DNA of 64,000 bases, from contig JARHVA010000122.1 of assembly GCA_037957365.1 (NCBI GenBank), positions 4,788,501 through 4,852,500 on the forward strand, read 5' to 3'. Source of the DNA: Torreya grandis (lineage: Eukaryota; Streptophyta; Pinopsida; Cupressales; Taxaceae). This document shows positions 34,968-46,553 of this stretch, piece by piece (position 1 is the stretch's first letter; every line of letters starts with the position of its first letter). The notes beneath the pieces were generated by a model that did no database searches, was not told the origin of the DNA, and was given only the letters and a program-made list of their open reading frames with translations. A program made the position numbers and the translations under genes.

Positions 34968-37216
34968 TAGTCTTAAGGATATGTGATGTTAAGGGATATA
35001 TAAGTGTGATGAATATTTTAAACTTAAGATATATTGCATTAATTACTTGATAAATAAATCCATGGTCTCATTTAGGCTATATGAATAGGGTAATTATCCT
35101 CTATTTTGTCTCAAATAGGGGGAACAACACAATCAATGTAACCTACAAGTTTAGTACATTAATGTTTAAAGGATGAGTGGGAGAGACTTGAATAATTTTA
35201 TATTATTTATATAGTTTCCTTTAATATGAAAAAAATTTATAATCACTTACATTCACTATGATCACCCATAAGTGGTCACATACATAGATACACAATCTAG
35301 GCCTATTATGCTTAGAACTAGGCCTAAACCTTCATGGCTCCCAATGAAATTTATATGACAATATAATTTTTTATAAACATTTAAGAACCTTCATGGAAAA
35401 GTGGAGAGTAAAATGGACCTATCAGTTTTCAAAGAATAGTTTAGAATTGGTCATTTAAGGTTAATTCTCTCTCAGGGGTGTCTAGAATGCATTACAGGAG
35501 CTCGAGATCCAACTTCTCTCACTCATATTTATAAAGATGACTTGAATGGTATATAAATAATATATTAATATTTAATTTTTGTCTTCTAATTGATATAAAT
35601 GGAATTGGTTTAAGGTTTAATCATCTAACCTTTATAAATCATCGTTAAAAACCATAATGACCTAAAACCCTTATATGAGCTCGATGAAGAAAAAAATGAG
35701 TGGAAATTAATTTATGAGGGTTAATTTTTCCTTTAAATTATTTTATAATGTCTTTAAACTCTCTAAATATATTTTCTACTCAATTATTCCATACTATCCC
35801 TTGTATGGATAGGTTTAATTATATGTTTTTGCCAAGATTTTTAGTGTTTTGAAAGTACAAAAGGGGATAGGTGAATGAAATTCATTATAGAAGATATGTG
35901 GAAATGTATTATAACTATAAATATTTATTTATCACCTTATTTATTCATTAAAAATCTTATATTGGGTTGGTCATTGTAGGCAATCTTGAATATCATAGTT
36001 AAAAGAAATGTGAATGCCAAAGTTGATTGTGATAAGTGTGTTGAGTTTCATTGAGGTATATTTGATAAAATAGAGGAAAAATAAAGTTTTAATAAGTTTC
36101 CAACACCTATATAATTAATTTAATTAAACAAATTCAAGTCACCTAAGTGACAAGTGTGAAGGTATAAGCCTAAAATGCTAATGAGTGACTGCAAGAAGGT
36201 AAGTGACAAGTGATAAGGAGAGGGATATCAGTTAGAGATGCATATATGACTATCAAAATATTGTTTCTAACTTACCAACTTAGGGTGTATGAGTTAAATA
36301 ATTATATGGTAGTTTTAGATATTCATGTGGACTCATCATCAAGAGGGCAATTTTAAGAAGGATGAAGGGTCTCTATGCCAACTTCAAGAGAATGGTGTAC
36401 TTCAAAAGGACACTTATCTAAGATAACTTCATACCATGTTTTCCAACTCATTCTCTTTCAATGTAACTATTTTTTTCATCTTGACACTTGGAATTATGAC
36501 TATCCAAATTTACTTCTTCTGTTTCCTCTCTTATGCTCTATATATGTAAGCCATTTTGTATTATAAACACCCACAATTGCTATGGCAAAGCCCTACTAGT
36601 TTGACATCTTGCTTTGCCTTTGAATAAAGTTTTTAAGTTGATTTTGTCAATACAAATATTTCATAAGTATGTCAAGTAGTGTATTTGAATGACATGTGAT
36701 GAATGTTTTCTCCTTTCTTCCATTTTACTCTTGTATGCATTGTTAGTAGTAGCATCTCTTCTAACAGGTCTCATGAAGTGTAATTATTTGTGAAGGTGTA
36801 TTTGAAGTGTGAGAGAGATTAGTAGTGTCTTGGATTATACCTCATTTTCACCTATCTATGGATATGCATATAAATCTACCCCATGTAGAAACACTTATGT
36901 TAGAAGAACATTGAGTTGAAGTCAGTGTTAGCAGTCTTCTTTCATAGTGAAAATGAAAGTATGTTTATGGAGTTATATTTGGTGTATCACCTTCATTAGT
37001 TTGGGTTGATTTTAGGATTTGTTCTTCCCTTTTCATGGCCAATAGTGATTATTATAGAGTAGTGTGTGATCCTAAAATATAGATCAAAGGAGCTATCCCT
37101 TTCAAATTTAGAGATTTATCTCTTGTAGTAGCTTGTGTATGTGTAGAGATCGTTCCATGTTATCCCAAATTTTATAAGGTATACTTGACTTCACTAGGGT
37201 GAAATATTTGGTTATA
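34968..37216 (+). mobile_element. 3' LTR of element B
   Basis: Aligns with 26878-29128 from TAGTCTTAAGGATATG to ATATTTGGTTATA. TATA-like TCTATATATG at 36537-36546, AATAAA at 36623-36628. Confidence 0.85.
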
Positions 37217-37239
37217 TTAGGTACATAACTTATCATTCC

Positions 37240-38130
37240 ACTCAAGCACATGACTTGATCATGTGGCTAATCACTTAGATAGCACCATTTAAAGTCTTAT
37301 GCCATATTATTTTACATAGGTAAAAAAGTTATAGAAGCACTTATAGTGTTAGGATTTGTCACATAGGGTGGTCTATTGTATGCCAAATCATTATAATTAT
37401 ATGTAACATATTGGTAGGGAGGCCTATTTAATTGATATTGTTGGTTTAAGGGTTGATAAGGCATCCAATACTATGATCATTGCCTTTTGGGTGCCACTAG
37501 CTCATTTATAAAGCTAAGGGAATAGGGGGTCTAGGTGTAATTTTCCATGCTTGAATTAAGTAGTTTACTATGTGCAAAGTGACCCCATAGGCATCTAGTA
37601 ATAATAAACCACCCATAAACTATATCATTATGGACACATTATTATTTAGTGATCTCAAGAAGTATAAGAACATAGTGTTAGGATTAAGCCTTACCAAGAG
37701 TGGGACTCAATCCTAAGTCCTCTAGAATCTAAAGTTGAAGTTGACCATCTACTCATGTGGAGCCCTTTAGATGCTCATGAGCTACTCCATTAGTGACAAG
37801 TGGTCACTCTTTTATTCAAAATTCATATATAGTGTTGTACCCAACTCATCCTAATTATGAATAGAACCTATTTGTAAGCTATGATACCATTAGAGTGATC
37901 TCCCTTACAAATAAGAGCCAAGAAGTTTCATCACACTATTATCTTCGATCACATTACTGATTAAGCAAATACTTGATATGTATTATATGTGATCTATAGA
38001 TGTAGTTGAATTTTATCAAGTAAATTAGGGGATGCTCGTAAGAGTAGCTACAGGAATATCATCATACTAGGGAAGGACCAATGGGATTCCTCCATTAAAA
38101 GGAACAAATGTTTGATTTATCTCCACAACC
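37240..38130 (-). pseudogene. Element G gag (Ty3/Gypsy type), minus strand
   Basis: Reading the minus strand from about 38130 down gives a gag core that aligns with element B gag: N-x-x-I-E-D-N-S-V-M-K, G-R-S-L-x-W-Y-H-S-L, D-E-L-G-T-T-L, K-S-D-H-L-S-L-M-E, and F-L-Y-F-L-R-S-L-N-N-N-V-S-I-M-I then F-M-G-G. A linker with N-R-P-P-Y (about 37330-37420) follows. Stops replace expected Gln and Trp codons. The primer site lies upstream at 38461-38483 in the same orientation, so this is the 5' end of an element whose 3' part was lost or displaced near 37217, next to element B. Confidence 0.75.
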
Positions 38131-38460
38131 ATGAAGGAAATAGGCAAAAATCTCCCTCTATATGTGGGGAATCGGATAAATGGAGATTTAGATTGAGATC
38201 TAGGAGAATATCATATTGAATCAATGGCCCTTTTGATAGGAGATAAAGATATTCTAACTCCCCTTCTTCTAGAAATTATAGGTAGTTTGTTGAAATGAAA
38301 ATTAGTGCCCCTTGAAGATGATATTATCTATCTTGGCATGTAGATAAAAGATTGATCTATATAAACCAAAAATATTTGGAGTTATCAAGTTATCTACGAA
38401 GTGTCTTCAATACTTGAATCACTGGGAGTATCACCAATCTCTTGGCTAGATTTTTAAATT

Positions 38461-38483
38461 GGGTCCTACTGGGTATGCAAAAA
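38461..38483 (-). other. Primer-binding-site region of element G
   Basis: On the minus strand the bases read TTTTGCATACCCAGTAGGAC then CC, matching the block shared with A', B, C and E. It gives the orientation of element G and places the end of its 5' LTR at about 38486. Confidence 0.7.
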
Positions 38484-38485
38484 TA

Positions 38486-39527
38486 TGTTATCATTTAAAA
38501 CATGTAACCACATGAAAATAGCTCTCATGCTTGATTATGCACCACTTGTCTATGCCTAGCACCTTGGAATTATACATTGGAGAGTGATTTGGTGTTTATT
38601 TATAATAATGAGATTATCCCCTAAGGTGTGGGACTCTTGTGCTACTTGGGGAAAACCTCTAAATTAGGTTGTCTTCCTTTTATCCTAGATTCACCTAGTT
38701 TAGGACTAGCACATAGTCCTACAAAGATCAAATGAAATATATAGATAGCGTTAAACCTAAATTTGACAAGGGGAAGAGGGAGAGAAAAAGGTAAGAGGGT
38801 TTTTGGAATGTAAAGGAGGATTCACTAAGAATATAGGAAACACCTCACCAATTTAATGACATAATAAAACTAATAGACTAAATACATAAAATTCAAACCA
38901 TATGCAATGCATAAGTGTTTCAAATAGAGGTAAGGGAACATAATGCAACTATAAGAGGGATTATAAATGGTCTATACATGATGCCTATGTTGGTATAATA
39001 ACATGGATTGTAAAGTTACATAGAATATTTGTCTGAAATTCATACATTATGCACTCATTTTGTCATTGTATAGCCTATATTTTCTTATCTTCATGAATTC
39101 TAATAAGCTAGAATATGAAGAGACTCTATTTTTAACACCAAGTATGAGAATAAGATGAAGATTCATAGATTGGAAACGTCTATATATATATATATTGTAA
39201 TAAGAAAGGAGTTATACTTTTTAGAATAGATCAATAGATATTATTTGGTTATGGTTACATATATGATTTCTTATTATGTTCCTTGCATGTGCCCTTATGT
39301 GTAATGTCTTGTTTACTTTCTATTTAAACTATTTTGAATGCTTTATTTCATTTTATACAATATTAGTAGTTCTTAACTTGTTCAATAACATAGAATAATT
39401 AATGATTCTTATGTTTATGTCATATAATTTCTTGTATTTTATGATAAATTATTTTTCACACACGAAGTACCTCATATCTATCCTCATACTTAGCATGTGT
39501 TAATGCTTTAGGAACCTCTACTAATAA
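38486..39527. mobile_element. LTR-like DNA between elements G and D
   Basis: The left edge is the presumed end of the G 5' LTR (minus strand). The right edge is the primer site of element D (plus strand, 39528). So two 5' LTRs, one in each orientation, should meet here in about 1 kb, and at least one must be truncated. No internal boundary is visible. A short (TA)n run is at about 39181-39195. Confidence 0.4.
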
Positions 39528-39559
39528 TGGTGCAGTGAGTGTGAAAACTTTTTTTTGAG

Positions 39560-40803
39560 GAACTTATACTAAGATGGTTACAACTATAGAGAGATATTTA
39601 GATATGGTTAGACCAAAGGATATGTAATTTCATAGAAGAAGAATTAAAAAGGATTGGTTTTATAATTTAGGAGATCATTCGAGAGTAGATTTATGGATAA
39701 ATTTATGAAATCTTTAGGTGCAAGTTTCTTGAATTGCTAGATAACTAGTTAGCATGATTGGAATATTATTGCTTTAAACCAAGGATGGAAGAAACTATAA
39801 TCTAGATTGAAGAAAAGATAGACCAGTTGCAGAGATTAGAAATGGACTGGACAACAAAAATAGATCATTGGGTTATTACTAAAGTAGATGGATATATAAC
39901 TAAGTTTTCAATGCAAGGATCCATAAATTTTGATGTTGTGAAGGACTTGTTCATCAAAGGAATTCCAAGGAATATTTTGTAGTGACTACCTATAATAGTG
40001 AAAATGTTGGTTGTGGACAAGGCCATGGTGCTTACTCCAACTATTATGGATTAGTCTCTTCAAGCATATGAAGGTGTGTGAGCCATGGTATTAAATGATG
40101 ATTAGATGAATAGATAAGGCTTGGACTTGAATCCAAAATAGATACACGAGGGAAGAAGAGTCTTGATTTTGAACATGAACTATGATAAAATAATAGATGG
40201 AGTAAATAGAAAAATACAGAGGTAACTATCAATAGAGTTAAGAATAGTAGTAACATAGCTGAAGAATGAGTAGAAAGAAGTGACAAATGAGAAGAAAGTG
40301 ATGAAGAATGAATAATGAAGAAAGATGATATGAAATAAAAATATGAATTCTAGAAAAAAGAAAGAAATGACAAAGAGAAAGAGGAAGAAGAGATGTTCAA
40401 AGATGAAGATGAGAATAATTTAAAGGTAGATAAGTTAGTTGATAGATGTAGTGCATAGTTACAAGAATAGGTATTACCAGAAGAAGGACAAGAAGCATTG
40501 AGAAAATAAGTAGGTTAAAGTCATGGAGTAATCATAGGTTCAAGCATGGAAAGAGAAGAAATCATAGGAAAGAATCATTCACTAGAAGAGTACACATCCC
40601 CATAGCCTAATTTATAATATTCCAATAAAAGTTTTCAACCAAAAATATATGAAGATAGTAATTGGGAAGGTTTATTTTCATAACAAGTACATCGATTGGA
40701 TACTAAAATTGAAACAACCTTAATTCATAAGGCTTTGAAGGCCATAAAGTTCATTAAAAACAAGTAGATAAAAGTAAAAAATACAAAAAAGTAGAGTGTG
40801 TAG
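39560..40803 (+). pseudogene. Element D gag, N-terminal part
   Basis: A decayed frame with a Lys/Glu-rich charged stretch (about 40320-40430, patches such as E-K-E-E-E-E) and then a mixed helical part ending in K-A-L-K-A-I-K-F-I-K-N-K (about 40730-40765). It stops at the target duplication of the inserted element. Coding of similar character resumes at 43288. The N-terminal boundary is not clear. Confidence 0.45.
40799..40803. repeat. Left target site duplication (TGTAG) of the inverted-LTR insertion
   Basis: TGTAG abuts the left TGTTGAC end and is repeated exactly at 43288-43292 after the right GTCAATA end. Confidence 0.8.
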
Positions 40804-41506
40804 TGTTGACATTATGGATTGCACCCTTGACAGGAGGCTGAGCTCCTATCTTCCATGTAACACAATGGAGACTCCCCTCTTGCTGTGGGTCTGGCAAAAT
40901 TGAGGGGATAATCTCTAGATAAGGGCTAGCTCCCTTTGATGCATCTCTGTGGTCCTAGATTTTCTATTGCTAACAATGGGGGAGGGATGAAAAGAGAGAA
41001 GGATACTAAAAATAGAAATGAACTTAAGACGGTGATGCACCAAAAAAGTTGATCTACTTAGCTTTGACATACACTTTCCACCAAGAACAAGCTGATTATA
41101 CACTTCATTTGACATTAGAAACTCTTCTACATCAGTGAGGTAGGGGTCCTCTAGAGATACAAGGAGGAAGAACTACTATAGGTGTTCTAAAACACACTAT
41201 GGCAGCTTATTCACATGCACCTGTACTCTATTGTGGACACTTCTAGCTGACCTGCAAAACAAGAACTCATAATACACTAGACATGATGGAATCATTCTAT
41301 GAAAGCATGAAGGAAAAATGACTTAACACAAGACAAATCCATAGACATATGCAAAAGTGCAATCTCAAATGGAGGTAAAAATGCTTCTTTTTTATTCAAG
41401 GTAAATTCTGGTAGATCTCCACCTTACAAGCTGAGAGATGCCTTTCTCAAAATGAGAGTTTAAAATATATATCATAAAAGAAAAGACTTTGGTGCCTTTC
41501 AAAACA
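40804..41506 (-). repeat. Left inverted arm
   Basis: Begins TGTTGACATTATGGATTGCA and ends CCTTTCAAAACA. Pairs with 42589-43287. Includes the short minus-strand ORF 40915-41115, which has no recognisable product. Confidence 0.85.
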
Positions 41507-41550
41507 AGTGGCCCATGCTGCGTTAAATGCCTAGGGAAGAGGAAATTGCT

Positions 41551-41666
41551 CATGCTAATATCATCCTTCTAGAAATAGCTTGATAGAACCATGCTGTAGA
41601 TATCACATGGCTTGACTTTAGTGCTTAAAACATATTAAATGCTACTACAAAAGCATGGGTCACTTG
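41551..41666 (+). repeat. Direct repeat, left copy (116 bp)
   Basis: CATGCTAATATCATCCTTCT and onward matches 42475-42590 in the same orientation, ending at GGGTCACTTG. Confidence 0.85.
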
Positions 41667-42474
41667 ATTGTTTTAATGACAAGGTCACCCCTCTTTAAGA
41701 TTTATGCAACTATTTGTTATCGATGCTCTCTTTTGCCTCCTAGGTTGATCTATTCATGTCTGTGTTTGGCTAGGTATGTCTTTTGTAACATTCCAAATTT
41801 TGTCGTATGTGTGCATGGCCATGTTCTAGATTATCTATTTTTTTCCCTCTTTCTTATTATTTTTTGTCTCTTTCTGGCAATTTGAGCTCTTGGGCTATCT
41901 TCTCACCTTTTGCTGACAATGTGAGCTCTCAGGCTCTCTTCTTGGTGGGTTATTGAGTTCATCATTGGGTCTCACACCCTTTTGAATTCCATTAGGCCTA
42001 CACCATTCGAGCTCTTTTGAGCCACTTGTTGTGAAGGCATTAGTCCTTTGGCTTCTCTTTAATGGCTAACACATCTTGTCAACATTAATGTTTGTGGGCA
42101 TGTCACCTATTTGAAAACCAATGGCTATTTCACCACCTCAAATTTGACATTCTCATGCTCATTATCGGACATTTAAACCTCCAACAGCTAGTTTGATATG
42201 CTGAAATTAATGTTCTCAGGCCCATCACCCCTTTGGAAATTTGTTTGGCCTTTGTCAATTTCCTTGGCCTTTTGCATATTTTGTCTTTTCTTTAGAGTCT
42301 TAGCCCTTTCTCTTCTTGAATTAATTCAGACATTTTGATTGAAGGAAATGTGCCTTTGGATTTTTCCTTGTATTTCCCCTTTGACCTTTGACCTTTGCCT
42401 TGGATTTCCTTGCTTGTGAATTTATTTGGACAAAATGTTTGAAGTAATTCCTTTGAATGGAAGAGTAAATTTAT
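41667..42474. other. Non-coding centre of the inverted-LTR insertion
   Basis: T-rich DNA with repeated GAGCTCT(C/T)(A/G)GGCT phrases (about 41884-41935) and a TTGACCTTTGACCTTTGCCT run near 42380. No domain on either strand. Confidence 0.5.
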
Positions 42475-42590
42475 CATGCTGATATTGTCCTTCTAGAAAC
42501 AGCCTGACATAACCATGTTGTAGATATCATAGGGCTTGAATTTAGTGCTTAAAACATATTAAATGACAATGCAAAAGCATGGGTCACTTG
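42475..42590 (+). repeat. Direct repeat, right copy (116 bp), abutting the right arm
   Basis: Same orientation as 41551-41666. Its last two bases (TG) are the first two bases of the right arm. Confidence 0.85.
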
Positions 42591-43287
42591 TTTTGAAAGG
42601 CACCAAAGTCTTTTCTTTTATGATATATATTGTAAACTCTCATTTTGAGAAAGGGATCTCTCAGCTTGTAATGCAGAGCTCTACCAAAATTTACCTTGAA
42701 TAAAAAAGAAGCATTTTTACCTCCATTTGAGCTTACACTTTTGCATGTCTAGGGATTTGTCTTATGTTAAGTCACTTTTCCTTTATGCTTTCACAGAATG
42801 ATTCCAGCATGTCTAGTGTATTATGAGTTCTTATTTTGCAGGTTAGCTAGAAGTTTCCACAATAGAGTATAGGCACATGTGAATAGGCTGCCATAGTGTG
42901 TCTTAGATCACCTCTGGTAGTTCTTCCTCCCTGTATCTCTAGAGGACCCCTAGCTCACTGATGCAGAAGAGTTTCTCATGTCAAATGAAGTGTATAATTA
43001 GCTTGTTCTTGGTGGAAAGTGTATGTCAAAGCTAAGTAGATCAACTTGTTTGGTGCATCACCATCTTAGGTTCATTTCCATTTTTAGTATCCTTCTCTCT
43101 TTTCATCCCCCCCATTGTTATTAGTAGAAAATATAGAACCATAGAGATGCATTAAATGGAGCTAGCCCTTGTCTAGATATTATCCCCTCAATTTTTCCAA
43201 ACCCACAACAAGAGGGGAGTCTCCATTGTGCCATGTGGAAGACAGGAGCTCAGCCTCCTGTCAAGGGTGCAATCCAAAACGTCAATA
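42589..43287 (+). repeat. Right inverted arm (LTR-like)
   Basis: Begins TGTTTTGAAAGGCACC and ends CCAAAACGTCAATA. Contains GATATATATTG and, about 80 bp on, AATAAAAAAG, in an order expected of an LTR promoter and poly(A) signal in plus orientation. Confidence 0.85.
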
Positions 43288-43292
43288 TGTAG
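43288..43292. repeat. Right target site duplication (TGTAG)
   Basis: Exact copy of 40799-40803. Confidence 0.8.
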
Positions 43293-44480
43293 ATAAACTC
43301 TTCTAGAATATAGGTAAATCCTCTTAGTACACAAGCAATATTGCATAGAATGTAGCCTCCCACTATAATAGTTATATATCAAATCCCTTTGACAATATTT
43401 TATAATATAGGTGAATTAGGAGAATTTATAAACCTGATGACATATGATTGATGGGTCTACAGACCTTGAGCATTACTTACTAACATGTGAGATGAAATGG
43501 CAAGATAAAGGTATTATCAATGAGGTTATAAATAAGTGTGAAATATTTATGGCACTAAATGGAAGAACACTTAAGTTTATATACCATAGAGATATCACTT
43601 TGGAAAATATACAATAGGTTAAGGAGTGGTTTATCATAGAATTTAAAACAAATAAATGTACAAGTCAGACTATTCAATATCTAAAAGAGATTAGGGAAAA
43701 GTTAGGAGAATCAATATATGATTATGATTGTAGGTTCTTAGATGTTATGAATAAGGTAGAGTTTACCTTAGAAGATAAAGATAAAGATTCATGGTTTATC
43801 AAAGGACTATGTTCTAGGATCAAGTTTTTTATAGTGTTAACTCAATATGCTACTAAGATAGATGCTAGATTTGTTTCTCTCTAGGTGAAGCAAATTGAAG
43901 ATTATGGGGAAGCTCCCATAGTGGGTTCTAAGATTAAAACTGTATTGGAAGCTTTTATGAAGAGGATGAAATAATATCATGAAGTAGATAATCCTAAGTC
44001 TATGGTGCATGGGGTATGAAAAATAAGGACATCACAAGAATGATTGTCCTAAGATCAAGATACAGTTCTATGCAATTTGTAAAGTAGTAGGTCACACAAC
44101 AACATAATGCCATCTCTTGCAACAATATATAAAAATCCCATAGAGTTTGTATTGAAATTTTTGTAAATCACATAATCATGATTAAAATAATTGTAGGACT
44201 TAGTCACTCAAATAATATATTAAAAAATATATATTCACCATCATTGCATAATAAGTGTCCTTGGAAAAGTAGATGATTTCAAGCCTAGAGGTCAATAAGG
44301 GTTATGAAAACCAAGTAGGTTTCATAATGGATTCTCAATTTACCTCAGTACTAGCCTCAAGGTCTAACCAAATGGACCCCTCATGCATCAGGTTGGATAC
44401 CACCATCATTGCAATACCAATACTCAACACCTTAGAATCTAAAAATGGTGCAGTAGAATCAAAAAGTTAGACTCTACAAG
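43293..44480 (+). pseudogene. Element D gag core and CCHC knuckles 1 and 2
   Basis: The frame with G-S-T-D-L-E-H-Y-L-L-T-C (about 43453) starts a retrotransposon gag core: W-x-D-K-G, a long helical part, E-W-F-I-I-E-F, Y-L-K-E-I-R-E-K-L-G-E-S-I-Y-D-Y, and F-I-K-G-L-C-S-R-I-K (about 43797-43826). Near 44010-44100 two nucleocapsid knuckles follow: C-M-G-Y-E-K-*-G-H-H-K-N-D-C and Y-A-I-C-K-V-V-G-H-T-T-T-*-C. In each, one Cys of the C-x2-C-x4-H-x4-C pattern has become Tyr, and one Gln-like position is a stop. The protein would bind element RNA. Confidence 0.75.
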
Positions 44481-44639
44481 TTATGCAACAATAATTTGGG
44501 ATAAGAGATAACACCTAGAAGTATCAAAACTAGAATATAATGTAATAAAAGGAAGGTTATAAAGGAGGTTATTATTTAAACAAAGGAGGATCTAAGGGTG
44601 GATACATAAGGGGTTATCAAGGTGGAAGATGAAATAATT

Positions 44640-46200
44640 ATCAACACCCTCCTTTTCAATGTTACTTATGTAGAGAGTATAACCATGTGAAACACAATTA
44701 TCCTTTGAATCCCCAAAGATAGTGTTACTACACATACTACAAGGTATATGAGTATCATGAGATACAAGACTATTCTATTTTGGAAAAGCAAAGAAAATAA
44801 AAATTCATCAGGAATTTCAACATGATGAATGCACAACCTAAGGAGGATGTGTTTATGAATTCTATTACAAGACACTAGCATGTAGAGAGAGGATTGCCTC
44901 CTCTCAAAATACCTTAGGACCAAGGAATCATGAAAGTGAAAGATAAAAAATTCAAAAACCCAATTATAGAAAAGGGGTTATTTTATGAAGATTCTTAGAT
45001 GTTGAATAATATTCAACACCAAACTACTACTGAAGGAGATGTTATAATAGTATATGCCCAAATGTATGGCCAGATTGTGTATAATATGTGATAAGATGGA
45101 TTTATTACTATGTTGATAGATTTATTGAAGCTATGAAGAACTTTATGCAATGAATACATTTCCCAGAACATTACAAATTTTCTACATAATTTACTATAGT
45201 GTGTGGAGTGAGGGCAATAGAAGAAATAAAAACTTATTTGGTATGTATAAACAAAGAATCCATGAGATGTAGATGTATAAATCGATATTGAAGTTATAAA
45301 CTATGAAATTCCAAATCCTATCTTTTATTTTGGTACCATGGTTAACATGATCCCTAGGTCTACATGGGAGGGGATTAGATGGCCAATTCTCAATTGCATC
45401 CTAATAACTTTGAGTTTAGTATACTATGAAAGAGTTGTACCCATTATCTGGTTAAAAGATAATGAGATTAAAGTCACAAAACTGAGTCTACAAGGTGAAT
45501 TTGAAGTCATTGATATTAAGATAATAGTAACTCATTATCCTACACTAATTGGTAATAAATAGGCATATGATATTCAGATGACTATTAATATTGTGTAAAA
45601 TTAATTAGAGGCACATTAGGGAGATAAGATTATATTCATTCCTCTAAATAAGGCACAAAAACCCTACATCATTATGGCTGAACTAGAGTCTCCTTGTGTT
45701 GCATAAGGAACCAAATGGCTAAAGGTAAACTCTATGAAAAACTGGAAAGCTCTGCATATAGCCGAGTGCAATTTATTGAATGAACATAATAACCCTTAGA
45801 TGCAGTATTAACTCACTAAATAGTTGAAGACGTATGAATATTGGAAGCCTAAACTAGTAATTAATCAGTCATTTACACCTCAATATATCATTGAATATTG
45901 TGCATCCATGTCTGCTAAATTGCCTACTCACTTATAAATTGATTTTCTCTATCAAACAGATTATCATATGTAAGATTATATAGATCTAACCAGAGAAGAC
46001 ACCTTGCCTTTGGAAATAGATTCATCTATAAGTGGAGACTCAAATACACATTTACATAATTGAGATCATGGTGATCATGAACTCTAAGTTATGAAAATGT
46101 TCTTCACCATTGAAAGACAACTTCTTTCATACTATGTAACTAAGGATATCAATCAATTCATTTTATGCCTATGATTAGTTAAGAGGTCAATTCCTTGAAT
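44640..46200 (+). pseudogene. Element D third knuckle and aspartic protease-like region
   Basis: A third CCHC knuckle, C-Y-L-C-R-E-Y-N-H-V-K-H-N-Y with its last Cys changed to Tyr, lies at about 44660-44705. After an acidic linker, the region 45338-45570 reads G-T-M-V-N-M-I-P-R-S-T-W-E-G, a stretch with I-x-W-L-K-D-N-E-I, F-E-V-I-D-I, and Y-P-T-L-I-G-N-K-*-A. This is the order of plant Gypsy gag-linked proteases (a V-N-x-M-P-x-S-T-W after the active site, and a Y-P-x-L-L-G-x-x-W-A near the end). The catalytic Asp-Thr-Gly is not readable upstream of it. Coding-like sequence continues with stops to about 46200. Confidence 0.65.
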
Positions 46201-46553
46201 TGCACTTCAAAGGGAGTTGTAGTGACATGATAGATAATTCATCTAAACAATCAACTCGATTAGGATGATGCATGTAAACTTATGATTAGCATATTTTAAC
46301 TACAGATTCAATCACAACTAATTGGATTTACTTTTCAAGAAGGTACATGCCCTCAAATCCATATCCATAAATGTGTTGAGGTTTGGATTTAAGAACATGT
46401 AGCACCTAAGTATTGGGTTCATATATTTCATTCCATACTTACCCCTTTACCATCAACTTAGTATATGCATCAAGAATGTAGGAGGGAGATAAAACATTGG
46501 GTACAAGTGCAAAGTGACTTCATTGAGAATTTTGTGTTTGAAGATGAGAATCT

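Larger units (their letters stand above)
26878..37216 (+). mobile_element. LTR element B, complete, gag-protease type without pol
   Basis: A 10,339-bp element with LTRs of about 2251 and 2249 bp that align throughout. Inside are a primer-site block, a Ty3-type gag, a protease-like region and a further ORF. About 2.5 kb then follows without recognisable coding before the 3' LTR. No reverse transcriptase or integrase was found. Five-base flanks are TAAGC (left) and TTAGG (right), which agree at three positions, so a target duplication is not proven. Confidence 0.85.
40804..43287. mobile_element. Insertion bounded by ~700-bp inverted LTR-like arms
   Basis: The left arm (40804-41506) is the reverse complement of the right arm (42589-43287), with only scattered substitutions. 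Both arms have TG...CA ends (right end decayed to TA) and the whole is flanked by TGTAG. Between the arms lie two direct copies of a 116-bp block and about 800 bp of non-coding DNA. The right arm reads like an LTR in plus orientation (ATATATATTG then AATAAAAAAG). Termini and 5-bp duplication fit retroviral-type integrase, not the common plant DNA transposons. A fold-back DNA element is the main alternative. Confidence 0.75.
39528..46500 (+). mobile_element. LTR element D, gag-protease type, interrupted
   Basis: Starts with TGGTGCAGTGAGTGTG, a primer-site-like block different from that of the other elements. It carries a long decayed gag with CCHC knuckles and a protease-like domain. A 2.48-kb insertion (40804-43287) splits it, and gag coding resumes on the far side. 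Neither LTR was delimited. No reverse transcriptase follows the protease before about 46500. Confidence 0.6.

Noticed and set aside
26873..37221. TAAGC / TTAGG as target duplication of element B
   Set aside because: Only three of five bases agree. Decay could explain it but it is not evidence by itself.
40044..40286. Minus-strand 80-codon Leu/Ser-rich ORF
   Set aside because: Antisense of the Lys/Glu/Arg-rich N-terminal part of D gag. Hydrophobic only because charged codons are read backwards.
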